This document shows, in pieces, positions 11,381 through 21,689 of a stretch of 64,000 bases of DNA. Source of the stretch: Agrypnia vestita (taxonomy: Eukaryota > Arthropoda > Insecta > Trichoptera > Phryganeidae); the NCBI GenBank assembly GCA_016648135.1, contig JADDOH010024924.1, positions 36,189-100,188 on the forward strand, in the 5' to 3' direction. The notes under the pieces were generated by a model that worked only from the letters and a program-made list of their open reading frames with translations, had not been told where the DNA came from and did no database searches. Position numbers and translations under genes: made by a program. How positions within the stretch are numbered: position 1 is the first letter of the stretch; each line of letters starts with the position of its first letter.

Positions 11381-11880
11381 AGAGTTTATTTATTTATATC
11401 AAAAAGAAAAGATATAAAGTAAAAAAAATAAATACATGTTTTAAAAACAATATTTTTATTGCCATCAGAGTCCTTTTTTTTTCTTTCGCCCCTTCCTTCG
11501 CCCTTATTTGCCCCAAAAAACTAAAAAAACATAGTTTTTGCAGCAATTTTGGGGCGATCATGGTACCCCGCGCCAAAGACATGTTTCAATTTATAATCTT
11601 CAGTTAATTTACAAAGCTTACGATTTGTCATTAAAAAAAACATTGCACGCAACATAACCTCTCCCTACCACAGCTACGTCACAACTGAGAGCACTGCAAA
11701 GTCTGTACACCTGAAAAGGCAAAAATAATCAAATTCCAATTATTCTTCGGTCGCCTGTGCAGACCTGGAAACCTGTATAGGCCAGCACCCCACTCGCTCC
11801 AGTACGCCTGCATAGGTCACCTGTACAGTCAAACCTCTCCGGTATACCGGAGCGTGTATGGCCGCCTTTATAACGCCACA
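11381..11880. other. No recognised feature; less AT-rich from 11740
   Basis: A frame on the minus strand at 11740-11982 reads through the hammerhead-like motif downstream of it in this window (MMDPAMRSETSARE is its translation), so I do not treat it as a protein. The segment 11740-11870 is less AT-rich and may belong to the same element. Confidence 0.4.
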
Positions 11881-12005
11881 TTCATTACAGGAAAAACATA
11901 TTGTATAGTTTTCTGGGATATTCTGCTGTGTATATGTGACCTCTCTGGCCGATGTTTCGGATCTCATTGCAGGGTCCATCATCAGGGCTGATCATCAGGG
12001 CCCAT
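11881..12005 (-). mobile_element. Hammerhead-type element, family F1, diverged copy
   Basis: The minus strand carries CTGATGA (11979-11985), a stem II region containing ggaccctgcaat, and GAAACATC (11951-11958). The block tgacctctctggcc at 11937-11950 corresponds to the arm seen in the other F1 copies at 18479-18673 and 63898-64000. The word after GAA is ACAT rather than ACGT, so this copy has lost the self-complementary stem III. Confidence 0.6.
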
Positions 12006-12097
12006 CATCGTAACGTAACACAATATTATGAAAGATTCTATTAACACAACTTTGAGTGCTGAATTTTTTTCCACGTAATAATTAAGTTTCTTTATCT

Positions 12098-12782
12098 TTT
12101 GTTTAAATTTTTTATTCTTTCTTTCTATATAATTAATATGCCTTAGTATATCATAAATATTTATCATTACTGACATATTTCTGTTTGTTTAAATTTTTTA
12201 TTCTTTCTTTCTATATAATTAATATGCCTTAGTATATCATAAATATTTATCATTACTGACATATTTCTGTTTGTTTAAACTTTTTATTCTTTCTTTCTAT
12301 ATAATTAATATGCCTTAGTATATCGTAAATGTTTATCACTACTGACATATTTCTGTTTGTTTAAATTTTTTATTCTTTCTTTCTATATAATTAATATGCC
12401 TTAGTATATCATAAATATTTATCATTACTGACATATTTCTGTTTGTTTAAATTTGTTATTCTTTCTTTCTATATAATTAATATGCCTTAGTATATCATAA
12501 ATATTTATCATTACTGACATATTTCTGTTTGTTTAAATTTTTTATTCTTTCTTTCTATATAATTAATATGCCTCTAGTATATCATAAATGTTTATCATTA
12601 CTGACTTTTCTGTTTGTTAAATTTTTATTCTTTCTTTCTATATAATTAATATGCCTTAGTATATCATAAATATTTATCATTACTGACATATTTCTGTTTG
12701 TTTAAATTTTTTATTCTTTCTTTCTATATAATTAATATGCCTTAGTATATCATAAATATTTATCATTACTGAAATATTTCTA
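12098..12782. repeat. 86-bp satellite, eight units
   Basis: The word aattaatatg occurs at 12131, 12217, 12303, 12389, 12475, 12561, 12644 and 12730. The spacing is 86 bases except for one 83-base unit. Units are very similar, with only scattered substitutions, which suggests recent expansion or homogenisation. The unit is about three quarters AT and non-coding. It runs into a LINE-like tail at 12783. Confidence 0.95.
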
Positions 12783-12908
12783 AATGTGGAGACCTGTAAT
12801 TGGCCATCTATATTGTATCAATGTTTTCTATGCTTTTTTTTTGTGCTGTTGGTCTTCCATAAACATTAAATAAATAAATAAATAAATAAATTAAATAAAT
12901 AAATAAAC
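12783..12908 (+). mobile_element. LINE 3' terminus with TAAA-repeat tail
   Basis: A short 3' untranslated segment (ttggtcttccataaacat near 12850) is followed by a run of taaa units to 12906. This is the usual ending of several insect CR1/Jockey-group LINEs. The satellite just upstream has probably grown inside this element's 3' region. Confidence 0.6.
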
Positions 12909-12914
12909 ACTGAT

Positions 12915-13955
12915 GAAAGATTCCACGTAACACAGTATGATGAAAGATACTACTACTACATAAAAATGGCCGCAAACTCGACCAAATTCCATTAATGTTT
13001 TAATGTTTAAAAAATATGGTGAAAATATTTCATATTTTCACATTTACTGAATACTGAATAAATAATATTTACATGAAAATATGATTTCCAATGCATCAGT
13101 TTGATTTCAGCCATTTGTCGATAAATTTATTTGGGATTCAAAAAGTAATTAACACGAATTTTAACACGTTTTGGTATTAATATGATTTAGTGCGGCGTTA
13201 ACTTTAACCGAAAAAGTTGCATTTTCTACCTACGTATATACATTGGGCGTATACACGTGCTTTGATTCAAATTTTTCCATGAATATACAAAGCAGTAAAA
13301 CTGTCAGTGCGTGCTTTTAACAACTAAAATATACTCTAACGAGGTGGTGAATCAAAAAGTTGTGCGCTGTCAGAACCTCTCGAAATGGAACACTTTTAAA
13401 TCGTCCAGGATCTCTCGTAACTTCTGGAATACTCCTCAAGTCTCTGACTAGGTAGTTGAATTTCAAAAGATCGAGAAAGAAATTTATTTACCTATTAATA
13501 CAAGGGCGTCGCGCAATGCGGGGTCAGTAATTCATGACGTTTAATCGGCGTGACATTAGCAATAAAGCATGTGCAGTGTTACCAGCGCATTTATTTCAGC
13601 GATAGTAAATAAAGGAAGTACCTGCCGGCGTACGAGAAGTTTTTCTACGAGAGAATTTTAAACAGAGTTCTCTTGAATATGATCGAAGAAATAAAAGCAG
13701 TCTGAAATAGTGCGAATTAAGGAACAGTGTAATAAAAAGTGTGCGTAATTTTCTAAAAACATATCATATCTATAAATTTAAGTGTTCTTATTTAAATTTT
13801 ATTCGTGTCTAATGACCAAAACTGGATATTTTGAAAGTTAAAGTCTTTCGGAAAAAGACATATTGCGCTTTGTTTTTGAATTATTTCGATTAACAATACA
13901 CAAAGCTCCACAACCCAATAACCAGGACGGACTCCGTAAGTACAATTTCAGCTGT
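12915..13955. other. No recognised feature; less AT-rich block 13330-13740
   Basis: The block at 13330-13740 contains ctgtcagaacctctcgaaat and other GC-containing words and could be an eroded LTR or untranslated region. I could not find matching borders, a primer-binding site or a frame, so no call is made. Confidence 0.35.
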
Positions 13956-13957
13956 GC

Positions 13958-14516
13958 AAGAAGCTAGTTGTTGTAGTATGTAAATTTCAACTTCTTCTAT
14001 TGGTTCGTTGTTGATGGCGTTGAAAGTGATCTTTTTGAGGCCATTAACAATTTAATTTTGCGAGTATTCATCTTCAGGCCATACTTGTTACATGCTTCAT
14101 TCACGTTCTTTACTAGTGTTTGAAGGTCTTGGGCATTGTCTGTAAATAGAACTGTATCGTCCGCAAATCTAATATTATTTAGTGGTTATACATTTATCAA
14201 CATCCCTAGAGCAATATATCAAGGGCTTCCTTAAATATTGACTCGGAGTACAAATTAATTAGCAGCGGTGATAAGGTGCATCCCTGTCTTACCGTGCCTA
14301 ATTGGATATCTTTGCTCAGTGTGCCCCCAACTTTAATATTTTTCAGTATAGATGTTTGATGATGCGGATGTCATTATCATCGATTCTTTTGTCTTTTATT
14401 ATCTGTATAAGTTTCGGATGTTGGACCTTATCAAAAGCTTTTTCATATTCCACAAAGCACATATACACATCTACGTTGACTTTTAAGCATCTTTGCACTG
14501 GGACGTTCACATTAAT
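13958..14516 (-). mobile_element. LINE reverse transcriptase domain fragment
   Basis: Minus-strand frames show the catalytic-core order: VDVYMCFVEYEKAFDKVQHP (14416-14475), a decayed RQGCTLSPLL-like block, FADDTVLFTDNAQDLQTL (about 14115-14168), and NEACNKYGLKMNTRKIKL. The YEKAFD and FADD aspartates are the metal-binding residues of the family and are still readable. Frameshifts and a stop separate the pieces. Its 5' side abuts repeat B, which begins at 14517. Confidence 0.9.
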
Positions 14517-15072
14517 TCCTGTGTGTCGGTGGCATAACGTAGGTCTACATGTCATAGAAAATATTTAATATCTACCTTATTTACCAAAACTAAAACGTCA
14601 TAATTTTTGTAATCATTAAATAGACATTTTCACACTAAATTTTTAGCCAGTGAGTAAAAAAGATCATAATATTGTACGTCGCAGTTAAATCTAGTTAGAA
14701 AGAGCACGACAATACCACACATTTAATGTAGGACAGAGACACGGTTACTTTGGCTTTGGTGAAAGAAAAAACATCAAGTAACATCGCATTACACGTGTTA
14801 GAGAAAGATGGAATGCAGTCGACCGCGCGTTGAATTCAGTTGGTAATGATACGTCAGCGTGAGCGCACGCAAATTCGGTATGCCATGATTTTCTGAGAAT
14901 TTACTAAAAAAATGAAAATATTTATGTTTATCTTACATAATTACATAAACGGACCTTTAAAGAGTCTTATCTGTATTGAAAATGTATATTTTATACCACA
15001 CATTAAAAACTATGTCGATTTTTATTCATGTAACGCTGTGTTACACCACCGTTCCTGAAAGTATTTTTTAGC
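14517..15072 (+). mobile_element. Repeat B, copy 1 (possible non-autonomous DNA transposon)
   Basis: Collinear with 57861-58503 over the whole length, including tcctgtgtgtcggtg at the start, aagagcacgacaataccaca in the middle, and taacgctgtgttacaccacc near the end. The ends may form a short inverted repeat (cggtgatgtaac in copy 2 against acggtggtgtaac). No coding frame. Its role as a DNA element is inferred from the ends only. Confidence 0.75.
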
Positions 15073-15157
15073 GTAGCCTTTTAAGAGTTAAAATGTTAAA
15101 TCAAACTACCGTATGTTAACTTTCGTGAAATATTTCAATATGTATACCTGTTTGTAG

Positions 15158-15435
15158 TTACGGTCGCGCGGGAGTGGGTGGTTGTAGCGCGCGGGGGGGC
15201 GGGAGCCGTGTTCTCCGCGAGGTTTTCACGGTCTGCCGAAAGGGACTTGAGCGCAAATGACCCGAGCGCCCGCCGATGCCTCGCGGAAATTGCCGAAGCA
15301 AATTTACCGACTGATTACTTTATGGTTGATTTGCCAATTTACATGGCACGCCTGGATTCTGCTTGCTTATTGCGTACGGTTTGTAGGCACAAAACCGTCT
15401 GTGTAAAATTACCGCCGGTGCTTGGTTTTGACTGA
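15158..15435 (+). other. GC-rich block, possible decayed exon or promoter-proximal sequence
   Basis: This is among the most GC-rich stretches in the window, with several CpG-containing words (ggtcgcgcggga, gtagcgcgcgggg, gcccgccgatgcc). A frame stays open from a GTG at 15178 to 15435, 85 codons, and reads RDLSANDPSARRCLAEIAEA then a hydrophobic-mixed tail. The first in-frame ATG is near 15322. I recognise no domain. It might be a first exon, an untranslated leader, or part of an unrecognised repeat. Confidence 0.25.
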
Positions 15436-15559
15436 TGTTGCACTAGGATCAATTAGTACCTACAAAAGTGACTTAGAAAAAGACAATTAGAACAAGGTTT
15501 TTATATGTAGATAAGTTGTGAGAACATAGTGACTGGATTTTGTCCCCAGAGGGAGGAAT

Positions 15560-15745
15560 AATCAAACATAATAATTTTCTTGTCTGTACGTCTGTTTGTC
15601 TGTTCGTCCGTTACTTCGCGTGACATCCGTAATTTCTTTCGAATTCACGAAAAAAAAACAAATTAAACGTAAATGCGGCTTGAATAATGGGCCATTAAAC
15701 GCGAACCGCCTGCCTAACGCATGTTGCTACCGCCGTCTCCCCTTG
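15560..15745 (-). mobile_element. SINE-Y copy, diverged
   Basis: The minus strand shares with the copies at 19012-19195 and 29413-29680 the order: a tRNA-like head, gtgaattcgaa, gaaattacgga(t)gt, then gtaacgga(c) and CAGACA-rich sequence, and an AT-rich end. The head is decayed: the box B position reads tattcaagccgc. Confidence 0.7.
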
Positions 15746-15984
15746 TAAAAAAATGTACACAATCAAAAATACTAATATTCAGGAGTATTCTAATAAATAA
15801 TTCTAAAAAATGTTATAATATATACATTAAAAAGAATATTACTTAATTCTCCACTATAAAAATATAGAGGTATCATTACCAGCTGCGAAAACTATGTACA
15901 TTAGTTTATGAAAAAAGGACAATAGATGTCTTTAATATACTCCATTATGGACCATTGTATATAGAACATTCAAAAATTTGAAAA

Positions 15985-16161
15985 TGAGTGGAGTTTGTTA
16001 GTCTTGTGGTTAGGACACTCTCCTCGTGATCCAAAGGCTTCGAACTCCAGACTAGCAAGTTAGTCCTATTTTCATAGCACAAGCATTTAGCTTGGTTTGA
16101 AAATAGTAAGAATATTGATGTGACACGTTTTCCGTGTTCACGTCTCTATTTAAAAAAAAAA
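15985..16161 (+). mobile_element. SINE-X copy (tRNA-derived)
   Basis: A 177-bp element with a tRNA-like head: box A-like tggttagga at 16007-16015 and box B-like ggcttcgaactcc near 16036-16048. The tRNA-unrelated part follows (agcacaagcatttagctt, gaatattgatgtgacacg, ttcacgtctctattt) and ends in an A run. Family copies are at 18283-18452, 30343-30523 and 60951-61135. RNA polymerase III transcription is inferred from the boxes, and mobilisation would need a LINE enzyme. Confidence 0.9.
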
Positions 16162-16164
16162 TGA

Positions 16165-16265
16165 AATTGGTGAACGTTGCACTGGGTAGAGCGATCACAT
16201 AAGCCAACTCATACAGATTGTATTTTTTAGACTTTTATAATTGATCTTGATGAAATTAATTAGTA
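16165..16265 (-). repeat. Interspersed repeat G, fragment
   Basis: Contains agcgatcacataagccaact, the reverse complement of the ggcttaagtgatcact block of repeat G. Confidence 0.5.
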
Positions 16266-16269
16266 TCAA

Positions 16270-17690
16270 TGGTAAACAGTACAAAGGAACAGTTAGTACT
16301 AAAATACAAAATTTCATCTTACAATTCTCTTTTAGGTGTAACCATATTTTAATATCTGAAGTATGCGTTTACCATCGTTGTTACCAGTCAGGCACTCAGA
16401 TCAATCGGTATAGCTGAAGACTACATGATTTTCGGATGCTTTTGTAAGTCTATTATAGAAAGTCTAACAATTCTAAAGAATGGATATATACGTTGAAGTT
16501 ATGTTGTTTTATAAAAAACAAATACATGTGTTTATTTTAATTGTTTTTATGAGATACCTGTACGCTTAAGTAATATTTTAGATTTTACATCAAAATGTAA
16601 CTTACTAGCTAAAATCATTTAGTAATGGGTGACTAGACAACAAGATAATTGGACACAATGCAGGTGCAAACAGAGACAAGTGCACATAAAGACAACTGCA
16701 CAATCTTCAATCGTTGGTGGTTTCTCGCGCGGGCGCACACGACGAATTGTCTAGAGTAAAAAATCCAGTTCCTTCAAGAAATTGTATTTTCTAACTCTTC
16801 CGTAAGATGATTGTTTATTATTATTATATATATTTATAATTTTGTATTAAATTTATCGTAATGTTTATCGTTTTTTTTTGTGTAATTATTGTTTGCCCCG
16901 ACAATTTTTTTTAAGAATTATAATAATATAATAAAAATACATCTGAATTTTTTGGTTATCAATATATTTGTTCGTATCTGTAAATGCACATTAATTTTTC
17001 ATATTTATTAAAGATCTGTGGAAAGATAACGTGAAAACAAGATATTCAAACAATGAATATCTTGTTAATTTTTATGTACATAGAAACATTTTCATTTTTA
17101 GTTCATATCTGTTTAAAATATTCATAAAGAAAAACATTTTTTTAATTTATTATTATTAATATAAATAATTACATGATTTTTTCGGTTACCCAGTAGTTCT
17201 AGATAGATCAAAAAGATTGTATATGACACAAGTTATTAGCGCGGTTCTTACGCTTCAAAAATAGAAAATAAACACAAAAGCGAATAATTAAATTAGAATA
17301 TTGTTGAACCATAACTGGGTGAATATTCCTCTTCCTTTGTTGTGACCATCATTTGTCATTCGAAATTATGTTTGAGTCTCGAGTCACCCCATTTTCCCTG
17401 ATCTCAGGACATTTCTAAATCAATTAAGGCTTCTGATACGGCCGAGGATATGATGAGAAAGGATTGAATAGTACCATTATGCTCAACACAGGGCTGGAAT
17501 ATTCAATTCAGGACATTTCAAACGTGGAGTGATATTTGGTATTCATGAAAACTGAATACTTAATACATATCCGTCGAAGAATGACGTCTCTGGCAGACGA
17601 AATGACAAACAGTTCTAAAATATCACATATCAATTTACTACTAATTTTTATCTATTTTATTTATCTTTATAATTTAGTTCCACACATAAT
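16270..17690. other. No recognised feature
   Basis: AT-rich. A short GC-containing block lies at 16700-16750 (tctcgcgcgggcgc) and a less decayed block at 17330-17530. Frames here have no recognisable domain. Confidence 0.4.
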
Positions 17691-17699
17691 GTTGTGTGG

Positions 17700-18165
17700 A
17701 CTAATACATGATTTCACTTGGACATGTTGCATTCCATGTGTTTTTCTTTTTCTTTGGTAGTCTTATGTTATCGCTTCCTCTTGTATTGTAGGAATAAAAA
17801 TCCTTATTCATCTTCATCCTGTTATCAAAGTATTTGGGTACTAATCATGTTTTAATTTTAAATATTTGGACCATTACATTATATATTTTTCTTTGATTTA
17901 CAGTTTCCAGTCCTAGGGCATTCGACATTTTTGTTATTTTAGTTCTCCTATTACACTTCAGTATTATGCGCATCGCTCTGTTTTGTACTATTTGTAGTTT
18001 CTTTAGCATTCCTTCGTTGCTTATAAATAATATACTGGAACAATAATCTGTGTGCGGGAGAATCATAGTATTGTATTTTAATAAACTTGTATTTTTATTT
18101 ATATGTCTTCTTATTCTTCCGAGTAAGGACACTTTTTTTGCGATTTTCTTCACCCCAAATTAAGT
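17700..18165 (-). mobile_element. CR1/Jockey-group LINE reverse transcriptase C-terminal fragment
   Basis: The minus frame 18153-17845 reads MKKIAKKVSLLGRIRRHINK, then LKYNTMILPHTDYCSSILF, LKKLQIVQNRAMRIIL, and ALGLETVNQRKIYNVMVQIF. After one stop the same frame continues with LVPKYFDNRMKMNKDFYSYN and TRGSDNIRL to about 17740. The order PHxDYCs, LQxxQNRAMRIIL, YNTR is characteristic of the C-terminal region of CR1-like ORF2. The downstream part is deleted, and the copy is dead. Confidence 0.9.
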
Positions 18166-18282
18166 ATTTTAATTTTAACTTTTAACGTACACAAACAAAC
18201 AATCACACATATTTCACTGTTATAAAGGTGCATTGATTTATTATTTTTATTTTTTATTTCTTATTCTTGAAATTTGTTTCAT

Positions 18283-18452
18283 TAAAACATAGAGATGCTT
18301 TCACGGAATATGTCATATCAATATATTAAAAATTAACTAAGCTAAATGCCTGAAATATGAAATATATGGCCAACCTATTTGGTGGTCGGAACAGGGATCA
18401 AACTCGCGAGAGCTGAATCCCTAGCTGAGTATGTTAACCAAAAAATAAGTCT
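18283..18452 (-). mobile_element. SINE-X copy, strongly diverged
   Basis: The minus strand keeps the SINE-X tail order (agagatgctttcacggaata on the plus strand, then a catcaatat-like block and aagctaaatgcc) and a tRNA-like head in which box B is read as gtttgatccc. It is shorter and much more mutated than the other copies. Confidence 0.6.
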
Positions 18453-18478
18453 GTCAGTAAATTAAGAAGGTACTACGA

Positions 18479-18673
18479 ATCTTCAAGTTTGTGTTTACTG
18501 GGGTATTATGCTGTGTTACACATCAGCACGTGTCACACATCAGCTCTGATGATGGACTCTGCAATGGGATCCGAAACGTCGGCCCGAAAGATCGTAACAA
18601 CATGGCATAATACCCCAGTAAACACAAACTTGAATATTCTGAGTGGCCGTGAAAATCTTAGAACATTCTTAAT
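18479..18673 (+). mobile_element. Compact hairpin element with hammerhead-like core (F1)
   Basis: A 195-bp unit flanked by the 9-bp direct repeat gtactacga (18470-18478 and 18674-18682), a likely target duplication. The arms 18482-18516 and 18597-18634 are inverted repeats, so the transcript folds into one long stem. At the top lies the hammerhead-like core, annotated separately. There is no coding capacity: an open frame crossing it at 18489-18692 is a by-product. It resembles a lone terminal repeat of a Penelope-like element or a retrozyme-like unit. Confidence 0.7.
18543..18583 (+). ncRNA. Hammerhead-ribozyme-like motif, family F1
   Basis: Box CTGATGA at 18546-18552, one unpaired T, stem II (ggactc against ggatcc with a mismatch), then GAA (18573-18575), ACGT (18576-18579) and the closing C at 18580. 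A stem I of three pairs is formed by the bases just before the box (gct) and just after the C (ggc). Hammerhead motifs are known from Penelope-like retroelements. Self-cleavage here is not shown, and the extra base after the box is non-canonical. Confidence 0.5.
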
Positions 18674-19011
18674 GTACTACGAGTTTCAATAAATGCTTGG
18701 GTGAATTTTTTCATAAACAATTTTGAAAAATTTTGTTGAAACGATTCCCAACTTCATTTTCGTCTGTTAAATTAGTAATTATGTATATATACCTATTATA
18801 TTTTTATCGTTACTGTTTTTCGTACTATTACGTTTTGACCATTCTATATTTGATGCAGTGGAATTTCTTTTTTGTTTTGGAAACGATGTGTTACATATGC
18901 AAACATAACATCACACTACTTTTACACTTAAGTGTAAAAAATATAATTTTTAATATAAATAACAATATAATAAACACTGTTTACTTTGACTATATGTTAT
19001 CCCAATTATAA

Positions 19012-19195
19012 TAATTTCGTTATCTGTCCGTTTGTCCGTCCGTCTTACTGTCTATTTGTTCCCGTAACATTGTGTAACGTCCGTAATTTCATTCAAATTT
19101 ACGGCTAAATAAGTGAAATGTAACGGCCGGAGATGGGACTTGAACCCCGAGCAAGCAAACCCATGGAATTTGCCATCACCCAGGGGCGTGCAGTA
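19012..19195 (-). mobile_element. SINE-Y copy
   Basis: Minus strand: a tRNA-like head with box B ggggttcaagtccc (rc at 19139-19152), the block ctccggccgttaca, gccgtaaatttgaatgaaat, tacggacgttacacaatgtt, acgggaaca, and an AGACGGAC-rich tail ending near 19012. The same tail is seen at 29600-29680, 15560-15680 and 46325-46390. Confidence 0.8.
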
Positions 19196-19199
19196 AGAA

Positions 19200-20335
19200 C
19201 AATAAGCATGTATTACATTAAATATTTATCTGACAGAATACTATGAAGTATTTAAATTTGAATGTTAATTATTTTGATAGGAATATTACGAGAAATATCT
19301 CCGATTTCGGTTTCTTTTCAAAATATATGCTTAGGAAAAAGTCATGCGTCTTTTTCTCACTGCACTCCTCTGTCATCACCGTATACGCAGAACCTCTCAA
19401 AAATAGACAACATATAGGAAAGAAAAACGCGAACCATTTATACCCAAAATAAAATGATTGTAGAACGCACAATATGTTTCTCAAATATTTTTTATTTAGG
19501 TACACTGACTTTATAAACATGTTCCCTGCATTTTTCTAGAAAACCTGGCTCCCACGCAGGGGGCTCGGGTTAAATTCCCGGTGCCGGAATATTAAAAAAA
19601 AAAAATATTTTTGATGTCTATTTTCTTTATGATATTAATTATTTAATTACGTTGTCGCGTAAGTTTTACGCACGCGCAATCGCCACAATCCACAAGGAAA
19701 TATAAAAAAATGTTCAATGAAAAAAGTCGTAATTACTATTTCATGGATTTCGGCTATAAATAATTAAATTCTTATTCTTTAGTAACCGGACCGATTATAG
19801 CTAGTTTAAAATTGTTATATTGCTTTTAATGCTAACGCGTCATATTCAGTTATTTTACTTATACTTAACTTAAGACTTCGTACTATTAAGGGTTTATTAG
19901 ATAACGAAAAATATTATTATTATTTTTGACATTTCTTCAAAAGACTTATTGTAACATTTATTGGGTCATTCAACGGGCATTTAATTCAATAATTTAAGAT
20001 TACATATTGCAACGTAGTTTTTTCGTCCATATGATGCGAGGACTTCGTCACCACCAGCTAGAATAGTGGAGAAAGATATGAAATTGAATTCACCTTCAGG
20101 GTCGTGACTGCTGAACGCTTCCCGCTTCAGCAGGCTTACTTAGAAATAATGATCAATCATAAACTGCTAATCTGCTTCATGAGAAAGTAGGCATACTTAA
20201 TAAGAAACACAAATTCTAAGTAATGCATTGTCTAATTCAATTCAGTAAAGAAAAAAATAGATAAACTTAATAAGAATTTTGATAACTAAGCATAACGTTA
20301 ACCGAGGCACCTTTAATGATAAGTGCCCGGGAAAA
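19200..20335. other. No recognised element, apart from a tRNA-like scrap at 19545-19600
   Basis: At 19545-19600 the word gctcgggttaaattcccggt resembles a box B region followed by gccggaatatt and an A run, a possible 3' scrap of a tRNA-derived SINE. The remainder is AT-rich with nothing recognised. Confidence 0.35.
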
Positions 20336-20339
20336 AACG

Positions 20340-20620
20340 AACATTAATATAGAGCTTCACCACAAATATTTAGTAACTCTAAAGGGAAAGGGGTAACTTA
20401 AAATTTTATAAATAAGTCGTTTGTACGTGGTATATCCACTATTTGATAATGGCCTTACAGGCCTAAATAGCTGTTACACCTAAAAATAGTTAACCCGCAG
20501 AACTTAATAATAATATTTATTAAAATTTTATTTATTTTAAATTTCGTTAAAAATAAATAGGGAGTTCTACAAATTAAACACAAAAACCATAAATAAATAA
20601 ACTTAATCGTCAATGTTTCG
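20340..20620 (+). repeat. Repeat F4, copy 1, with eroded hammerhead-like core
   Basis: Shares ggggtaactta, aataagtcgttt(c)gtacgtgg, and acccgcagaactta with the inverted copy at 22895-23090. The core at 20443-20478 reads tttgataat, the hairpin ggcct-tac-aggcc, then taaatagctgtta, which is an eroded form of GAA-ACAGCTGT-A. Non-coding. Confidence 0.7.
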
Positions 20621-20814
20621 AGGATATACAATTACAACTAACGTAAGGTAATATTTCATAGATTGTACTAAAAAATCCTTTTGTATATTATTTCCACCAA
20701 CGCCTTTACAGGGTCGGTTATTTTATTGAAAACGCCTCATGCTGTATGAATTTAAAACCGTCCGCGGCTATGCAAATAACTCATAAAACCACATCAGGAC
20801 GACCATTACGAGGA

Positions 20815-20930
20815 GGGTGTCTGAGTGAATAAGAATTCAACGAAACGTCGAGAATCGTTTCTAGGAAAAACGTACGGTTCGTATTATATATCCACAATCA
20901 GTTACAGTTAAATATGTCTAACGATCGTAA
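20815..20930 (+). mobile_element. Penelope-like element 3' end (family F2), diverged
   Basis: The sequence ctgagtgaataagaattcaa, then cgaaacgtcgagaat, a ttctaggaaaaacgtacggt block, and cagttacagtta aligns with the region behind the GIY-YIG frame at 24900-24998. GAAACGTC lies at 20842-20849. The CTGANGA box is disrupted and stem II is shortened, so this copy is decayed. Confidence 0.65.
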
Positions 20931-21126
20931 AAACAACCTTAAATCTTTCGCACTTGACAATACTGATTTTTCTTCAGACCCCGCCTAAAATCTTGATATC
21001 TTACATTTAAATTTTGAGCAGTTCACAAAATCCGTTACGAATAAACTAGCGAGATGACATATTTCCTACTTCACATGTAAACATACACATACTAGTATAC
21101 AAAACGCGTACACACACGGACACAAA

Positions 21127-21440
21127 AAAGTAACCCATAAAAAACAAGTTTTTACAATACTCCCTTTCTCATTTTCGGGTTTCGCGTCTACTATATGCGT
21201 CGGAATCTCCATACAACTTGTATGAAAAAACCATTAAAAATTTGAAAAATACAAAATTATACTATAATTATTAGAAATTATTTTTTCACGAAAATTTATA
21301 AGATCTTCTTGATCGTCGCCACGAGTCTGCTCGCAAAGTTTCAGCTCGATTGGGTCACGGGAATAGGGTTAAAAATCGATCCAAAGTTTTTTCATCAAGC
21401 AAGCAGACGCCACGAGTTAATTAATATAAAGGGATTAAAA
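21127..21440 (+). repeat. Repeat Z, copy 2 (internally deleted)
   Basis: Left block aaaagtaacccataaaaaac followed by atactccctttct, and right blocks gatcttcttgatcgtcgcca and aatcgatccaaagttttttc, match the longer copy at 28584-29205 in the same order. About 300 bases in the middle, including the palindrome of the other copy, are missing. Confidence 0.8.
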
Positions 21441-21689
21441 ATACACACACTCACATAAACTTACTATTTGACACATTGTTTTTTTTTGTCGACCCCTGTA
21501 CATTAATCTTGCAAATATGTGCTTTCTTCTAATTGGCCCAAGGCTCTGTATATCAACAACTGTTTTTTTTTAGATTATATGTATATGGCTGTAAAAAAAC
21601 AATTATTTAAAAATAAATGAAAAATAAAATCCCAATGAAATGAAGACGAAAAAAAATTATAGAAAATTCAAGACTAAATTAAAAAATCT

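Noticed and set aside
11740..11982. Minus-strand frame MMDPAMRSETSARE... as a protein
   Set aside because: Its start is simply the translation of the F1 hammerhead-like motif; a similar translation appears at 18540 and at the window end.
12098..12782. A CRISPR array
   Set aside because: The 86-bp units are contiguous and alike throughout, without variable spacers; it is a satellite.
15178..15435. A confident protein-coding exon
   Set aside because: The frame begins at GTG, no family is recognised, and no splice site or codon signal decides the matter; kept only as a low-confidence block.
18489..18692. 67-codon frame as a gene
   Set aside because: It runs through the inverted arms and core of the F1 hairpin unit.
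20821..20849. An intact F2 hammerhead
   Set aside because: The box has an insertion (CTGAGTGA) and stem II is shortened; it is listed only as a decayed PLE end.
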